Below, in pieces: positions 26,412 to 35,603 of a DNA stretch of 64,000 nt. The stretch's first letter is position 1, and each line of letters starts with the position of its first letter. The notes under the pieces were generated by a model. The model saw nothing but the letters and a program-made list of their open reading frames with translations. It had not been told where the DNA came from and searched no databases. Source of the DNA: Bradyrhizobium sp. LLZ17 (GTDB taxonomy: Bacteria; Pseudomonadota; Alphaproteobacteria; Rhizobiales; Xanthobacteraceae). Position numbers and translations under genes: made by a program. The stretch is taken from contig NZ_CP165734.1 of NCBI RefSeq assembly GCF_041200145.1, positions 744,001 to 808,000 on the forward strand, given 5' to 3'.

Positions 26412-27320
26412 ATGGAAACGCGGAAGATCATACGGACGGATATTGCAGCGTCGGCGATCGCGCATCTGACGCTGGTGGCTCTGGTCATCCTGGTCAGCGA
26501 GGTCCGTCCGTTTCATCCGGCGCCGCCCGAGGCTGTTACGGTCGACGTCGTCACGCCGGAGCAGGTCAAGCAGGAGGAGGCCAAGGCCGAGGAGAAGGCG
26601 AAGGAGAAGGCGCTGGAGACGCTCCCCGACCTGAAGCTGCCGAAGCTCGATTTCACCGAGAAGGACAAGGCTGAGGCGGCGGCGCAACCCTCGGTCAAGC
26701 CGCAGAAGCCGTCGCAGCCACAATCCGCGCCGAAGCAGCGCGAGGCCAACGCTCAGCCTCAAACGCAACCGCCGCAACCACAGGCCCAGCAACCGCAACA
26801 ACCGCCAGCGCAATCGCAGTTGCCTGCGCAACAGTCTCCGCCACAGCCTCAGCCGGCCTCGCAGCCTCCCGCAATGCCGCAGCCGGGCCCGCCGGCCTAT
26901 CAGCCGCCGGAGCCTGATGTCACCATCAAATACGGCGTCCTGCTGGGCTTGCCCCCGGAACTGCCGGCCGAACCAAAGGACGACGGCGGCGATGCCAAGG
27001 ATACCACCGCTACGAAACTTGCCCCGGAGGTGATCGCCGAGCTTCGCCGGCATCTCAGGAGTTGTGCAAAGCTTCCGGCCGGCGTCGCAGTAACCGACAA
27101 TGTGCGCATCAAGCTGCGCGCGGTGCTCACCACCGACGGCACCCTGGCGCGCCCGCCGATCCTGATCGAAGCGCCGCCATCCGCCAAGGGCGTTGCCGTC
27201 GTCAAGTCCGCGATGAGCGCGCTTCAGGCCTGCCAGCCGTACAAGATGCTGCCGGTGGACAAATATGAGGAATGGAAGGTGTTGGATTTGCCGTTCACGC
27301 CGCAGGATTTCGGCGGGTAG
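26412..27320 (+). CDS. TolA/TonB-like envelope protein with Pro/Gln-rich linker
   Basis: 302 residues. One N-terminal membrane anchor (IAASAIAHLTLVALVILVSE) is followed by a Lys/Glu-rich helix and a long Pro/Gln linker (about 95-160). The C-terminal globular part (about 200-302) has CAKLPAGVAVTDNVRIKLRA and LQACQPYKMLPVDKYEEWK, resembling the TolA/TonB C-terminal domain. This layout fits a protein that spans the periplasm and passes energy or tethers complexes. No exbBD, tolQR or tolB gene is nearby. It may be a TolA paralogue. Confidence 0.72.
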   Translation: METRKIIRTDIAASAIAHLTLVALVILVSEVRPFHPAPPEAVTVDVVTPEQVKQEEAKAEEKAKEKALETLPDLKLPKLDFTEKDKAEAAAQPSVKPQKPSQPQSAPKQREANAQPQTQPPQPQAQQPQQPPAQSQLPAQQSPPQPQPASQPPAMPQPGPPAYQPPEPDVTIKYGVLLGLPPELPAEPKDDGGDAKDTTATKLAPEVIAELRRHLRSCAKLPAGVAVTDNVRIKLRAVLTTDGTLARPPILIEAPPSAKGVAVVKSAMSALQACQPYKMLPVDKYEEWKVLDLPFTPQDFGG

Positions 27321-27344
27321 CGCCTCCATGCGGTCCGTTCGGGC

Positions 27345-28035
27345 TACAACAGCTTGGGTTGATCGTCGGGCAAAACGCCCAACCGCTTGGTCAATCGGCT
27401 CACTTCAAAATATTCCACTTTACCGAAATTCGGAAATGGCGTATGTGTCGCCCATCCCGGCTCATCCTTGAGGGGCGATCTCGTTGTCGTCTTGATTGCG
27501 AGCCGGGCTTGCGGTGGACGCGGCAGCGTCGGCATGAGAGGTGCAGGCAGGGCGGGTAGTCCCTGTGAGTCCGCGGCCGCGTGCGGACGAGCGGCGCTGT
27601 CAGGTTCGTCTCGCCAGCATGCTTTCGGCAACGTCGACAACGCCGGGAGATCATGTGGCGAACAAGCGAGCCGCGCGTACGGCAAAACCGTGTGGTCCTG
27701 GCCGTCGTTGCTACGGTCAAGTCTTCGCGAAGGTGCGAGCGAGCCCAACCGGGCGGACTGCATCATCCAATTCGCGGGACGAGGGAGGCCAGAAGGAACT
27801 CGGCTCCCGGGAGAGCACGGCATAAGCCGTCCAACCATCGCGCAGGGAAGGCCGAGTGATTGGCGCCACCTGTATGCTGCTGTGCGGTTCTTTTGCGCTA
27901 CATCTTCGCGCAGCGGACCGCGGGTATGAGGTCAGCACCCGGCCTTCCCTGCGCCCTCTTGGCTTGAGAGGGTGGAGCGACGAAGCAATGCTCGGGCGAA
28001 ATGAGCCGCGAGGACGCGAAGGCATGTCTGCAACC
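27345..28035. repeat. Gene-free interspersed element, Bradyrhizobium-type
   Basis: A stretch of about 700 bases without a convincing gene. Minus-strand reading gives fragments with SNDGQDHTVLPYARLA, KTTTRSPLKDEPGWATHTPF, SSQEGAGKAGC and PITRPSLRDGWTAYAVLSRE. I recall such strings from many short spurious proteins annotated across Bradyrhizobium and relatives, which implies a dispersed noncoding or decayed element. No terminal inverted repeats or transposase were found. Open frames here are not supported as genes. Confidence 0.5.
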
Positions 28036-28046
28036 ATACAATCGCT

Positions 28047-28149
28047 GTCATCGCCCGGCTTGACCGGGCGATCCAGTATTCCAGAGACGGCTGCGGTTGA
28101 GCCGAGAAGCCGCGGCGTACTTGATTCCCCGCCTTCGCGGGGAATGACA
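28047..28149. repeat. Interspersed repeat, family B-like, between the long element and family A copy 3
   Basis: GTCATCGCCCGGCTTGACCG opens the element, with an internal hairpin CGCCCGG-CTTGA-CCGGGCG, and ATTCCCCGCCTTCGCGGGGAATGAC closes it as another hairpin. Ends GTCAT and ATGAC are complementary. Elements with the same plan but other arms are at 51908, 52591 and 61203. Confidence 0.7.
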
Positions 28150-28183
28150 GTGGTATTTGGAGGACGAAGCCGTCCTCATACTC

Positions 28184-28262
28184 CGTCATTGCGAGCGCAG
28201 CGAAGCAATCCAGAGTCTTTCCGCGGAGGGATTCTGGATTGCTTCGCTGCGCTCGCAATGAC
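28184..28262. repeat. Interspersed palindromic repeat, family A, copy 3
   Basis: Begins GTCATTGCGAGCGCAGCG and ends CGCTGCGCTCGCAATGAC, so both arms are of the same type and nearly perfect inverted copies with the core GAAGCAATCC. It lies 20 bases past the stop of the DUF599 gene. Confidence 0.85.
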
Positions 28263-28281
28263 GACGTGGAGAGAGTTGAGA

Positions 28282-29001
28282 TCAATGAGCGCGCTTTCGC
28301 ATCTCCTCGCCATCTCCCACCACCTCCGGCGCCATGGCCTCCCACGCGCTCGACGCGAACTGCCGGCGCCAGGTCACGATCACCACCGCTGCTGTGGTCA
28401 CGAACAGCAGCCACGGGCTGACGAACCAGCCGAGATAGCCGAGTGCGAAGAAGAAGGCGCGCTGGCCGCGGTTGAAGTGACGGCCGGCGGATTCGAACAC
28501 GCGGGTGGTGCGGATGACGTGGGCTTCGGCCTGCGGCGTATCGCGCTGCGAGGCCGGCGGCATGCCGCCGAACAGGATCGCGACATAGTTGAACAGCCGA
28601 TAGGCCCAGGCGAATTTGAAGAAGGCGTAGACGCAAATCAGCACCAGACCGACGCATTTCAATTCCCACAGCGCCGGCGAGGGGCTGAGATCGATCGGCA
28701 GCTTGCCCAGGATGGTGATGGCGTCGTTGGTCGCATGCAGCAGCGCCAGCGCGCCGCCGAGCGCGAACAGGCTGGTGGAGGCGAAAAACGCGGTGCCGTT
28801 CTGGAGCGAGGCCATGATCTGCATGTCGACCATGCGGGTGTCGCGGTCGAGCAGCCGGCGCACCCAGACCTCGCGATAGCGGTTCATGCGGGCCGACAGG
28901 CTGTCGCGGCCATAGGCCGAGTGCTCCAGCGTCAGGGCATAGGCGGTCCATTCGATGATGAAGAAACCGACCGCGGTGATGTCGACCCAATGCCTGCTCA
29001 T
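28282..29001 (-). CDS. DUF599 family membrane protein
   Basis: 239 residues from ATG 29001, preceded by AGGAG. Four or more hydrophobic segments are present (for example ITAVGFFIIEWTAYAL, SLFALGGALALLHA, LVLICVYAFFKFAWAYRLFN and SPWLLFVTTAAVVIVTW). The RHFNRGQRAFFFALGYLGWF stretch is typical of DUF599 proteins. The function of this family is unknown. Confidence 0.82.
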   Translation of the reverse strand: MSRHWVDITAVGFFIIEWTAYALTLEHSAYGRDSLSARMNRYREVWVRRLLDRDTRMVDMQIMASLQNGTAFFASTSLFALGGALALLHATNDAITILGKLPIDLSPSPALWELKCVGLVLICVYAFFKFAWAYRLFNYVAILFGGMPPASQRDTPQAEAHVIRTTRVFESAGRHFNRGQRAFFFALGYLGWFVSPWLLFVTTAAVVIVTWRRQFASSAWEAMAPEVVGDGEEMRKRAH

Positions 29002-29125
29002 GTCGCTCTCCTGGGCGAGGATCGCCACGATTGCCATGCATGGTGAGTTGCGGCAACGATTGATTGGCGGCAGGCGATGGCGCTAAAAGCAGCCGCATCC
29101 GCGAGACTCGGGAAGGATTGGTGAT

Positions 29126-29788
29126 ATGGCAGCGCTAAAGCTTGCGATCGGCAACAAGAACTACTCGTCCTGGTCGATGCGGCCGTGGCTTGCGTTGCGC
29201 GCCAACGACATCCCGTTCGATGAGACCGTGATTCCGCTCTACACCGACGATCCCGCGGACAAGGCCAAGATCCTCTCCTTCAGCCGCGCCGGCAAGGTGC
29301 CGGTGCTGGTCGACGGCGACATCACGGTGTGGGATTCGCTCAGCATCATCGAATACATCGCCGAGCGCTATCCGGACAAGAAGCTGTGGCCGGATGATGT
29401 GGCGGCGCGCGCCCATGCCCGTTCCGTGTGCGCGGAGATGCATTCGGGCTTCGTAGCCCTGCGCAGCGAATGCGGCATGAACCTGCACCGCCCCGTCCGT
29501 CCGGTGGCGCTGTCGGCGGATGCGCTGGCCAACATCGCGCGGGTGCAGGAGATCTGGCGCGAATGCCGGACGCGCTATGGCGCCAACGGGCCGTTCCTGT
29601 TCGGCCGCTTCGGCGCGGCGGATGCGATGTATGCGCCGGTCGTGCACCGCTTCCGCACCTTCGCGATCGAGGTTGGGCCCGAGGCCAAGACCTATATGGA
29701 CACCATGATGGCGCTCCCGGCCTTCCAGGAATGGACTCGCGACGGGCTCGCCGAAACGCTTGTCATCGAAAAGTTCGAGACCGTGTGA
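29126..29788 (+). CDS. Glutathione S-transferase
   Basis: 220 residues. The N-terminal thioredoxin-like domain has KNYSSWSMRPWLALRA with the likely catalytic Ser, the cis-Pro segment KVPVLVDGD and DSLSIIEYIAERYP. The C-terminal helical domain follows from about 90. It is a soluble conjugation or reduction enzyme of the Ser-type bacterial GSTs. The gene stands alone, about 125 bases from the divergent DUF599 gene. Confidence 0.9.
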   Translation: MAALKLAIGNKNYSSWSMRPWLALRANDIPFDETVIPLYTDDPADKAKILSFSRAGKVPVLVDGDITVWDSLSIIEYIAERYPDKKLWPDDVAARAHARSVCAEMHSGFVALRSECGMNLHRPVRPVALSADALANIARVQEIWRECRTRYGANGPFLFGRFGAADAMYAPVVHRFRTFAIEVGPEAKTYMDTMMALPAFQEWTRDGLAETLVIEKFETV

Positions 29789-29875
29789 GCATGATTGTGA
29801 TTGAGCCCAGCTTGACGGCATGCCGTCTCGCGGCGCTCAATCAGAGGGAATGACGGCTTGGGAGAGGGCACGGCC

Positions 29876-30244
29876 ATGGGAATTCTGGACTCGCTGGAAA
29901 ACAATCCAGCATTGCGCAGCGCGCTCGGCCAGCTCGGCGCCGCGGTCTTGCCGGCCGTGCTGAGCGAAGTGCTCGGCAGCAATAACCAGGGTGGCCTCAG
30001 CGCCATCGTCGCAAAGCTTCAGCAGGCGGGCTTGGGCGACCAGGTCAAATCCTGGCTTGGCAATGGCCAGAACATACCGATCTCGGCCGACCAGCTCCGC
30101 GCCGTGCTCGGCAATGACACCGTCCGGCAGCTCGCCGCCCGCTACAACATCCCGGTCGATCAACTGAGCCAGATTCTGGCCCAGGAGCTGCCCAAGGCGG
30201 TGGACCAGGCAAGCCCGGAGGGCCATCTGCCCCATACCGCCTGA
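29876..30244 (+). CDS. YidB family protein (DUF937)
   Basis: 122 residues from ATG 29876. It begins MGILDSLENNPALRSALGQL and has the Gly/Gln-rich GLGDQVKSWLGNGQN segment and ISADQLRAVLGNDTVRQLA, the repeating pattern of DUF937/YidB proteins. It is soluble and helical. The function of the family is unknown. Confidence 0.8.
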   Translation: MGILDSLENNPALRSALGQLGAAVLPAVLSEVLGSNNQGGLSAIVAKLQQAGLGDQVKSWLGNGQNIPISADQLRAVLGNDTVRQLAARYNIPVDQLSQILAQELPKAVDQASPEGHLPHTA

Positions 30245-30432
30245 GCCCGGTTCCAGCGGTATTAAACGGCAGGCCGTTGTTCTCGTTATCACCCTGATAG
30301 GACTTCAAAATTGGCCCGTTTGCCATGCTCGCATGAGGCTGGCCAAAAACGCCGCATGCGTGCTATATGACGGCCGGGCTTTCGGCCGGCCGCCGCAGTG
30401 GGACCATGTGCGAGGCAGGCGCTGTTTGAGTG

Positions 30433-30636
30433 ATGGAGAGGGTGTTGAAGCACAAATTCCCCGTTGGAACGCACGTCTTGTTCACGGCCAGCAATGTTGC
30501 GCGCCCGGCTGCCAGCGGAGCGTATGAGATCATCCGCCTGCTGCCGACCGATGGCGACGACTGCCAGTACCGGATCAAGAGTTCGACCGAGGCGTTCGAA
30601 CGGGTCGCCAAGGAAAGCCAGCTCGCACTCTCCTGA
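30433..30636 (+). CDS. Conserved small hypothetical protein, 67 residues
   Basis: Reads MERVLKHKFPVGTHVLFTA, then GAYEIIRLLPTDGDDCQYRI and ends ERVAKESQLALS. It looks like a small beta-rich domain that is common in alphaproteobacteria, but I cannot name the family. The start may be GTG 30430 or ATG 30433. Codon use fits a real gene. Confidence 0.65.
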   Translation: MERVLKHKFPVGTHVLFTASNVARPAASGAYEIIRLLPTDGDDCQYRIKSSTEAFERVAKESQLALS

Positions 30637-30793
30637 AGCGTGGACGGCACGATGCATTGACGTCGCGGACCAATTTGCTCCGCTCGCCGTCAAAAGGCCC
30701 GCTTCGCCTCGACAAGGTGGACCGGGGGCAGTTGCCGACTCGCGGTGCTCGCTTTGACCATTCGCTCTTTGCTCGCGTGAGGGGACGTCGCGC

Positions 30794-31753
30794 ATGAACT
30801 GGGCATGGACCACTTCGCTCGACGAAATCTGGCGCTCGCCGGCCTTTCCGATGTGGATGACGCTGGCGGCTGCCGGCTTCTTCGGACTGATTCTCCTGAT
30901 CACGCTGGTGCGTGCCGAGAAGTCGGTCGCCAACGGCGCGCTGACCGTCATCACGCTGCTCGCGATCGGCATCGCGGTGGCCGCCACTATGCGCGTCTAT
31001 GGACCGACTGGGCCGACCACGCCCAGCGAAGTCCGCGCCCAGGCGGTGGCAGCGGCGAACTTGCCGGCGCTGTCCTGCCTCGACGATCTCGCCGGTGATG
31101 CCGTACTCGCCGGGTGCGAGAAGGCGTTGTTCGGCTCGCCCGATGCTGCGGCTGCCGCCGTCTCCTACACCGCGGCCCGAATCGATCGGCTGACCGCGCT
31201 CGGCGATGCCGCCTCCGCGGACAAGAACCTGACGCCGGACATGAAGGTGCTGCGCAAGTCGCTGGAGCGGGACCGCTACGGCTTCGTCGCGCAGGTGCTG
31301 GTCGCGCGCGACGGCTGCACCCAGTTCGATTGCGCCACCTTCCGCTCGCTGAGGGATCAGCAACAGGTCGCCGCCAACATGGACGCCCATCTCTACGACA
31401 TGCTGGTCGCGCGCTACGCGCCGGCCTGGAACACGCCCGCCACGGGACCGGCGATGCCGGCCGCGGCCGCGCTCGCGGCGCTGCCGCAGACGATGCCGAC
31501 GGGCAAGCCGACCAATGCTGAGTTCCCGAGCGCCTCGTCGACGCCACCGGTGAGCATCATGAATCCGGAGCCGGCGACGCGCCCGGCGCCCGCCGCAAAT
31601 GCTGCTGCTGCCCCGGCGCCGCGCGCAGCGGCCGCAGCTTCAGCTCCTGCCGCGAAGAAGCCGCCGGCGCCGAGGGCCGCGCGTGCCAGCGCTCCGGTTC
31701 CGCTGGCGCCACCGGCCGCCGCACCGGCTCCCGCGGCTGCGGATAACCAGTAG
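30794..31753 (+). CDS. Hypothetical membrane protein with Ala/Pro-rich tail
   Basis: 319 residues. Two membrane helices (about 20-40 and 50-67), then a globular part with paired cysteines (LPALSCLDDLAGD and VLAGCEKALF; later DGCTQFDCATF) that suggest disulfides in the periplasm. The last 90 residues are an Ala/Pro/Lys low-complexity tail. No family recognised beyond a conserved hypothetical of the lineage. It is followed after 42 bases by the DUF1489 gene. Confidence 0.7.
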   Translation: MNWAWTTSLDEIWRSPAFPMWMTLAAAGFFGLILLITLVRAEKSVANGALTVITLLAIGIAVAATMRVYGPTGPTTPSEVRAQAVAAANLPALSCLDDLAGDAVLAGCEKALFGSPDAAAAAVSYTAARIDRLTALGDAASADKNLTPDMKVLRKSLERDRYGFVAQVLVARDGCTQFDCATFRSLRDQQQVAANMDAHLYDMLVARYAPAWNTPATGPAMPAAAALAALPQTMPTGKPTNAEFPSASSTPPVSIMNPEPATRPAPAANAAAAPAPRAAAAASAPAAKKPPAPRAARASAPVPLAPPAAAPAPAAADNQ

Positions 31754-31795
31754 ATCGGCTTTGAAAACCCGCGGCCGGCCCGTTAATGCTGGGGC

Positions 31796-32236
31796 ATGCC
31801 ACTTCATCTGATCAAGCTTGCCGTCGGCTGCGACTCCGTCAAGGAATTGAAGGGGTGGATCGCCGAACGGATGCAGACGGCCAAGAAAAAGGGCCTGCCG
31901 CAACATCACATCCACATCACCCGCATGGTGCCCAAGCGTGACGCCGAGATCCTCGCGGGTGGCTCGCTCTATTGGGTCATCAAGGGTGAGGTCGCCGCCC
32001 GCGAAAAGATCATCGGCATCGAGCCGTTCCGCGACAAGGACGGGATCGGGCGCTGCAGGATCGTGATGCAGCCCAAGGTGATCTCGGTGTCGCCGCGGCC
32101 GATGCGCCCGTTCCAGGGCTGGCGCTATCTCGCCGACGATTCCGTGCCGGCCGATCTCGGCAAGTCGGCTGCCGGCACCATCGCCGCGATGCCGGAGCCG
32201 ATGCGGCGCGAGCTGCGCGATCTCGGATTGCTCTAG
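31796..32236 (+). CDS. DUF1489 family protein
   Basis: 146 residues, [20 protein letters not shown] at the start, [17 protein letters not shown] and [19 protein letters not shown] in the middle, and the ending [11 protein letters not shown]. These match the alphaproteobacterial DUF1489 family, whose function is unknown. The last four bases overlap the stop of panC on the other strand. Confidence 0.9.
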   Translation: MPLHLIKLAVGCDSVKELKGWIAERMQTAKKKGLPQHHIHITRMVPKRDAEILAGGSLYWVIKGEVAAREKIIGIEPFRDKDGIGRCRIVMQPKVISVSPRPMRPFQGWRYLADDSVPADLGKSAAGTIAAMPEPMRRELRDLGLL

Positions 32237-33084
32237 ACCGCGATATTGTCGATCAGCCGCGTCGTGCCGAGCTTGGCGGCGACCAGGATCCGCAACGGTC
32301 CGTCCCCGCTCGAGGTGACCGGCACCAGCATCTCGGCATGGCGCAGCTCGAAATAGTCGAGCGCAAAACCGGCCGCCTTGATCATCTCGGCGCCGCGCGC
32401 CATCGCGGGCGCGATCGGTTCACCGGCCCGGATGCGCCCGGCGCTCTCCTTCATGGCGCGGAAGAGCATGGTCGCCGTCTGCCGCTCGTCGGCTGAGAGA
32501 TAGACGTTGCGCGAGGACATCGCGAGCCCGTCGCGCTCGCGCACCGTGCGCGAGCCGATGACCTTGACGCCGAGGTCGAGGTCGCGCGCCATCTGCGCCA
32601 CCACCCGCAATTGCTGAAAGTCCTTCTCGCCGAAGATGGCCACGTCCGGCCGGCATTGCGTGAACAGCTTGCCGACGACGGTGGCGACGCCGCCGAAGAA
32701 GTGCGGCCGAAAGCGGTCCTCGAGGCCGGCGAGCGCCGGTCCCTCCGGCACGATACGGGTCGCAAAGCCCTCCGGATACATCGCTTTCACGCCTGGGTGC
32801 CAGACGATGTCGACGTCTTCGGCTGCGAGCCTGGCGATATCGGCCTTCCAGGTTCGCGGGTAGGCGCCGAAATCCTCGGTCGGCGCGAACTGGGTCGGAT
32901 TCACGAAGATCGAGACCACGACGCGGCCGGCGCGCCGCTTGGCGAGGCGAACCAGCGACACATGGCCGTCATGAAGCGCCCCCATGGTCGGCACCAGCGC
33001 GACCGTGGCGTTTCGCTTGCGGAGATTGTCGAGGGCGCGTCGCAGGGTGGGGACCGTGCGGGCGATCAAGGGGCCTGCTGACAT
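32233..33084 (-). CDS. panC: Pantothenate synthetase (pantoate-beta-alanine ligase)
   Basis: 283 residues from ATG 33084 ([11 protein letters not shown]). PanC motifs are [17 protein letters not shown] with the HIGH-like [30 protein letters not shown] and the KMSKS-like MSSRNVYLS. It joins pantoate and beta-alanine using ATP in coenzyme A synthesis. panB is not adjacent. A longer reading upstream is possible, but the family N-terminus supports the chosen start. Confidence 0.95.
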   Translation of the reverse strand: MSAGPLIARTVPTLRRALDNLRKRNATVALVPTMGALHDGHVSLVRLAKRRAGRVVVSIFVNPTQFAPTEDFGAYPRTWKADIARLAAEDVDIVWHPGVKAMYPEGFATRIVPEGPALAGLEDRFRPHFFGGVATVVGKLFTQCRPDVAIFGEKDFQQLRVVAQMARDLDLGVKVIGSRTVRERDGLAMSSRNVYLSADERQTATMLFRAMKESAGRIRAGEPIAPAMARGAEMIKAAGFALDYFELRHAEMLVPVTSSGDGPLRILVAAKLGTTRLIDNIAV

Positions 33085-33344
33085 CAGTACTCGAGGTGGT
33101 TGGGCGCGACCGCCTAATCTTAACAAGCGGCGATCGTGGACGCCACGCATCGACATGCGGCACAGCATCCCGCGCAGCGCCGCGCGGGAGTTCGCGACAT
33201 TGTGGGCTGGATCACAGACGCGATACGGCAGCGCGATTCATGATGAAGAGCGGCGCGCTGCGATTTCGTTATCCTGTCACGCATTTAACTTGACCGCAGA
33301 CGCGGCCAACTCGAAGATATTCGTTAGGGGTGTTGAGGATCGCT

Positions 33345-34268
33345 ATGCTTGTGCAGGCTAGCCAAGGGCAATCCGGCTCGGCGCACGTCGTCGTGCTCGG
33401 CAACGAGAAAGGCGGCTCCGGCAAATCGACCACCGCCCTGCACTTCGCGGTTGCGCTTCTGAAGGCCGGCCAGCGCGTCGCTACCATCGACCTCGACTGC
33501 CGCCAGCAAAGCTTCACCCACTACATCAACAATCGCTCTGCCTGGGCGCGCCGCACCAGGCTCGACCTCGAGCTGCCGGTGCATCGCTGCATCAAGCTCG
33601 GCGAGACCATGCAGATTGCCGAGAACGAAAATTCCGAGTTCCAGCAGTTCATGGAGGCGGTCTCGGCGGTCGAGAGCAGCTTTGACTTCATCGTCATCGA
33701 TACGCCCGGCACCGACAGCTACCTGATGCGCCTCGCGCACTCGATGGCCGACACGCTGGTCACGCCGATCAACGACAGCTTCCTCGACTTCGACGTGCTC
33801 GGCACTGTCGATCCCGCCAATTACGCGGTGACGGGCGAGAGCCATTATGCCGAGATGGTTCGTGACGTCAGGCGCAAGCGCCGCCAACTCGACGGCTCGA
33901 GCACCGACTGGATCGTGGTGCGCAACCGCCTCTCGATGCTCGGCTCCCGCAACAAGCAGCTCGTCGCCGACGGCTTGAAGGATTTGTCGCTGCGGCTCGG
34001 CTTCCGCTACGTCGACGGCTTTGCCGAGCGCGTCGTCTATCGCGAATTCTTCCCGCGTGGCCTGACGGCGCTGGACGAGATCGACGAGGCGACGCTCGGC
34101 ATGCGGCCCAATCTCGGCCATCTCACCGCCCGGGAGGAGGTGACGAGCCTGCTGCGCCAGCTCAAGCTGCCGCTCGACGAACGCGGCCGCCGCCGTGCGG
34201 CCAATCGCGCCGAGTGGTTCAGCCAGGTCGACAGGCCGCTCGAGGTCCACGACATCCTCGGCGCCTGA
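33345..34268 (+). CDS. mipZ: Cell-division positioning ATPase MipZ
   Basis: 307 residues with the deviant Walker A loop GNEKGGSGKSTTALHF, the Asp of DLDCRQQSFTHYI, and IVIDTPGTDSYLM. The family-typical PINDSFLDFDVLG, WIVVRNRLSML and GFAERVVYREFFPRGLT are present. MipZ binds ParB near the chromosome origin and blocks FtsZ assembly there, placing the septum at mid-cell in alphaproteobacteria. The start ATG 33345 follows GAGGA. It is a strong marker of the taxonomic group. Confidence 0.95.
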   Translation: MLVQASQGQSGSAHVVVLGNEKGGSGKSTTALHFAVALLKAGQRVATIDLDCRQQSFTHYINNRSAWARRTRLDLELPVHRCIKLGETMQIAENENSEFQQFMEAVSAVESSFDFIVIDTPGTDSYLMRLAHSMADTLVTPINDSFLDFDVLGTVDPANYAVTGESHYAEMVRDVRRKRRQLDGSSTDWIVVRNRLSMLGSRNKQLVADGLKDLSLRLGFRYVDGFAERVVYREFFPRGLTALDEIDEATLGMRPNLGHLTAREEVTSLLRQLKLPLDERGRRRAANRAEWFSQVDRPLEVHDILGA

Positions 34269-34615
34269 CGGCGGGCGGTACGGTGCTACTTGTGCGCGAT
34301 TAGCACCGTCGGCTCCCGCCGGAACCGAGTCCGCGCAAACCCGTTTTCACCCGACGTTCACCCTGAAATTGAACGCGGCGGAGACGAGTTGCGTCGGATG
34401 ATAGCCTGTTCCCTGATTTAGCCATTTGAGACGGGATGCCTAACAAACGTGTGCGTCGCACAATGAAAGGGCTGCCGGTTCACAAAATTTGGCCTTCCTG
34501 TCACGCTGCTGTGACGTATATTGGGGAATAGGCGCGAGGGGGCCAAAGAGCTCCCCGAACAAACACGGTTTCGACAGGGACTTCAGGTGAGACAAGCCTG
34601 AGGCTGAGGACGAAA
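34269..34615. other. Gene-free gap after mipZ, carrying dyads
   Basis: No ORF with support is seen in these 347 bases. The second half is richer in AT and has a 13-base palindrome at 34450-34462 (annotated separately), a dyad GTCAC-N6-GTGAC at 34500-34515, and TATATT just after it. It is probably the promoter region of the exported hydrolase gene. Confidence 0.5.
34450..34462. promoter_or_regulatory. Perfect palindrome TGTGCGTCGCACA upstream of the exported hydrolase
   Basis: The 13-base element is identical to the core of the phasin operator at 39444-39458. It lies about 155 bases before the hydrolase start. The shared site suggests a common regulator, possibly the PHA repressor PhaR, but this is inference. 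Confidence 0.45.
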
Positions 34616-35476
34616 ATGAAGCGTGGAATTGCCGTTCTGGTTTGTGTCACTGCCCTCTGCGGCGTCGCCTATTTCACGGCGAGCAAGTGGGCGATCAGGC
34701 ATGAGACCATCACTTTCTACGATGCTTCGCGCGACAACCGTCCCGTGCCTGTCGACATCGCGATCCGCCGCGACAAGGAAATGCAGGCCAATGCCGGTAT
34801 GATCACGATGCCCGTCGCAGTGATCAATCACGGCAACACCGTCAAGAACACCGAGTACGGCTTCCTCGCCAACATTTTCGCTGCGCGCGGCTACCTCGTG
34901 GTCAGCCCGCAGCATGATTTGCCGACCGATCCTCCGATGGTGACCAAGCCCGGCGAACTCTATGTCGGCCGGCTGCCGCAGATCCTGCGCGGTGTCGCCA
35001 ACATCCACCTCGCGATGCAGGAGATGAAGAAGGTTCAGCCCAACGCCGACTATGAGAGGGTGACGATGGTCGGCCACTCCATGGGCGGCGACATCACGAT
35101 GTATTTCGCCAAGCAGTATCCTGACGAGGTGAAGAAGGTCGTGACACTGGATAATCTCCGCGTGCCGTTCGTGACCGCGGGTAAGTTCAAGATCCTCTCA
35201 TTCCGCTCCAAGGATCCGCAGTTCAAGACCGACCCGGGCGTGATCCCCACTGAAGAGGAATGCGAGAAGGCCGGTATCCAGGTCGTGAAGACGGAGTTTC
35301 AGCATAACGACATGCGCGACACAGGCCCGGATGACGCCAAGAACTCGATCCAGAGCATGCTGGACAAATTCCTGAGCGATACCGATAGCGCAGTAGCCCC
35401 GGTGGACACCACGTCGTCTCCGCCGAAGATCCTTGAGCCTGGTCCGGTCGCCCTGATGGCGCCCGCCAAGAGCTGA
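34616..35476 (+). CDS. Exported alpha/beta hydrolase
   Basis: 286 residues. An N-terminal signal or anchor (GIAVLVCVTALCGVAYF) is followed by an alpha/beta hydrolase fold with MPVAVINHGNTVKN (oxyanion region) and the nucleophile elbow VTMVGHSMGGDITMYF. The acid is probably in the segment around VVTLDNLRVPF, and the His in TEFQHNDMRD. The last 40 residues are a Pro/Ser-rich tail. The substrate is unknown. A palindrome shared with the phasin promoter lies upstream, a possible link to PHA or stress control. Confidence 0.8.
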   Translation: MKRGIAVLVCVTALCGVAYFTASKWAIRHETITFYDASRDNRPVPVDIAIRRDKEMQANAGMITMPVAVINHGNTVKNTEYGFLANIFAARGYLVVSPQHDLPTDPPMVTKPGELYVGRLPQILRGVANIHLAMQEMKKVQPNADYERVTMVGHSMGGDITMYFAKQYPDEVKKVVTLDNLRVPFVTAGKFKILSFRSKDPQFKTDPGVIPTEEECEKAGIQVVKTEFQHNDMRDTGPDDAKNSIQSMLDKFLSDTDSAVAPVDTTSSPPKILEPGPVALMAPAKS

Positions 35477-35603
35477 ACGCCCTCGGGCATCGTCGAAAAC
35501 AAGTTCAAGGCCTCTGCCGGCATCCGCCTGCGGCGGCTTTGCTCATTGACCGGGCAGGCCGCGCTATCCACATTGGTGGCCTTGGGACCAATTGCGACCG
35601 CGG

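Noticed and set aside
27856..29046. A 396-residue plus-strand ORF spanning repeats and the DUF599 gene
   Set aside because: It runs through repeats and the complement of a real membrane protein gene, with no family match.
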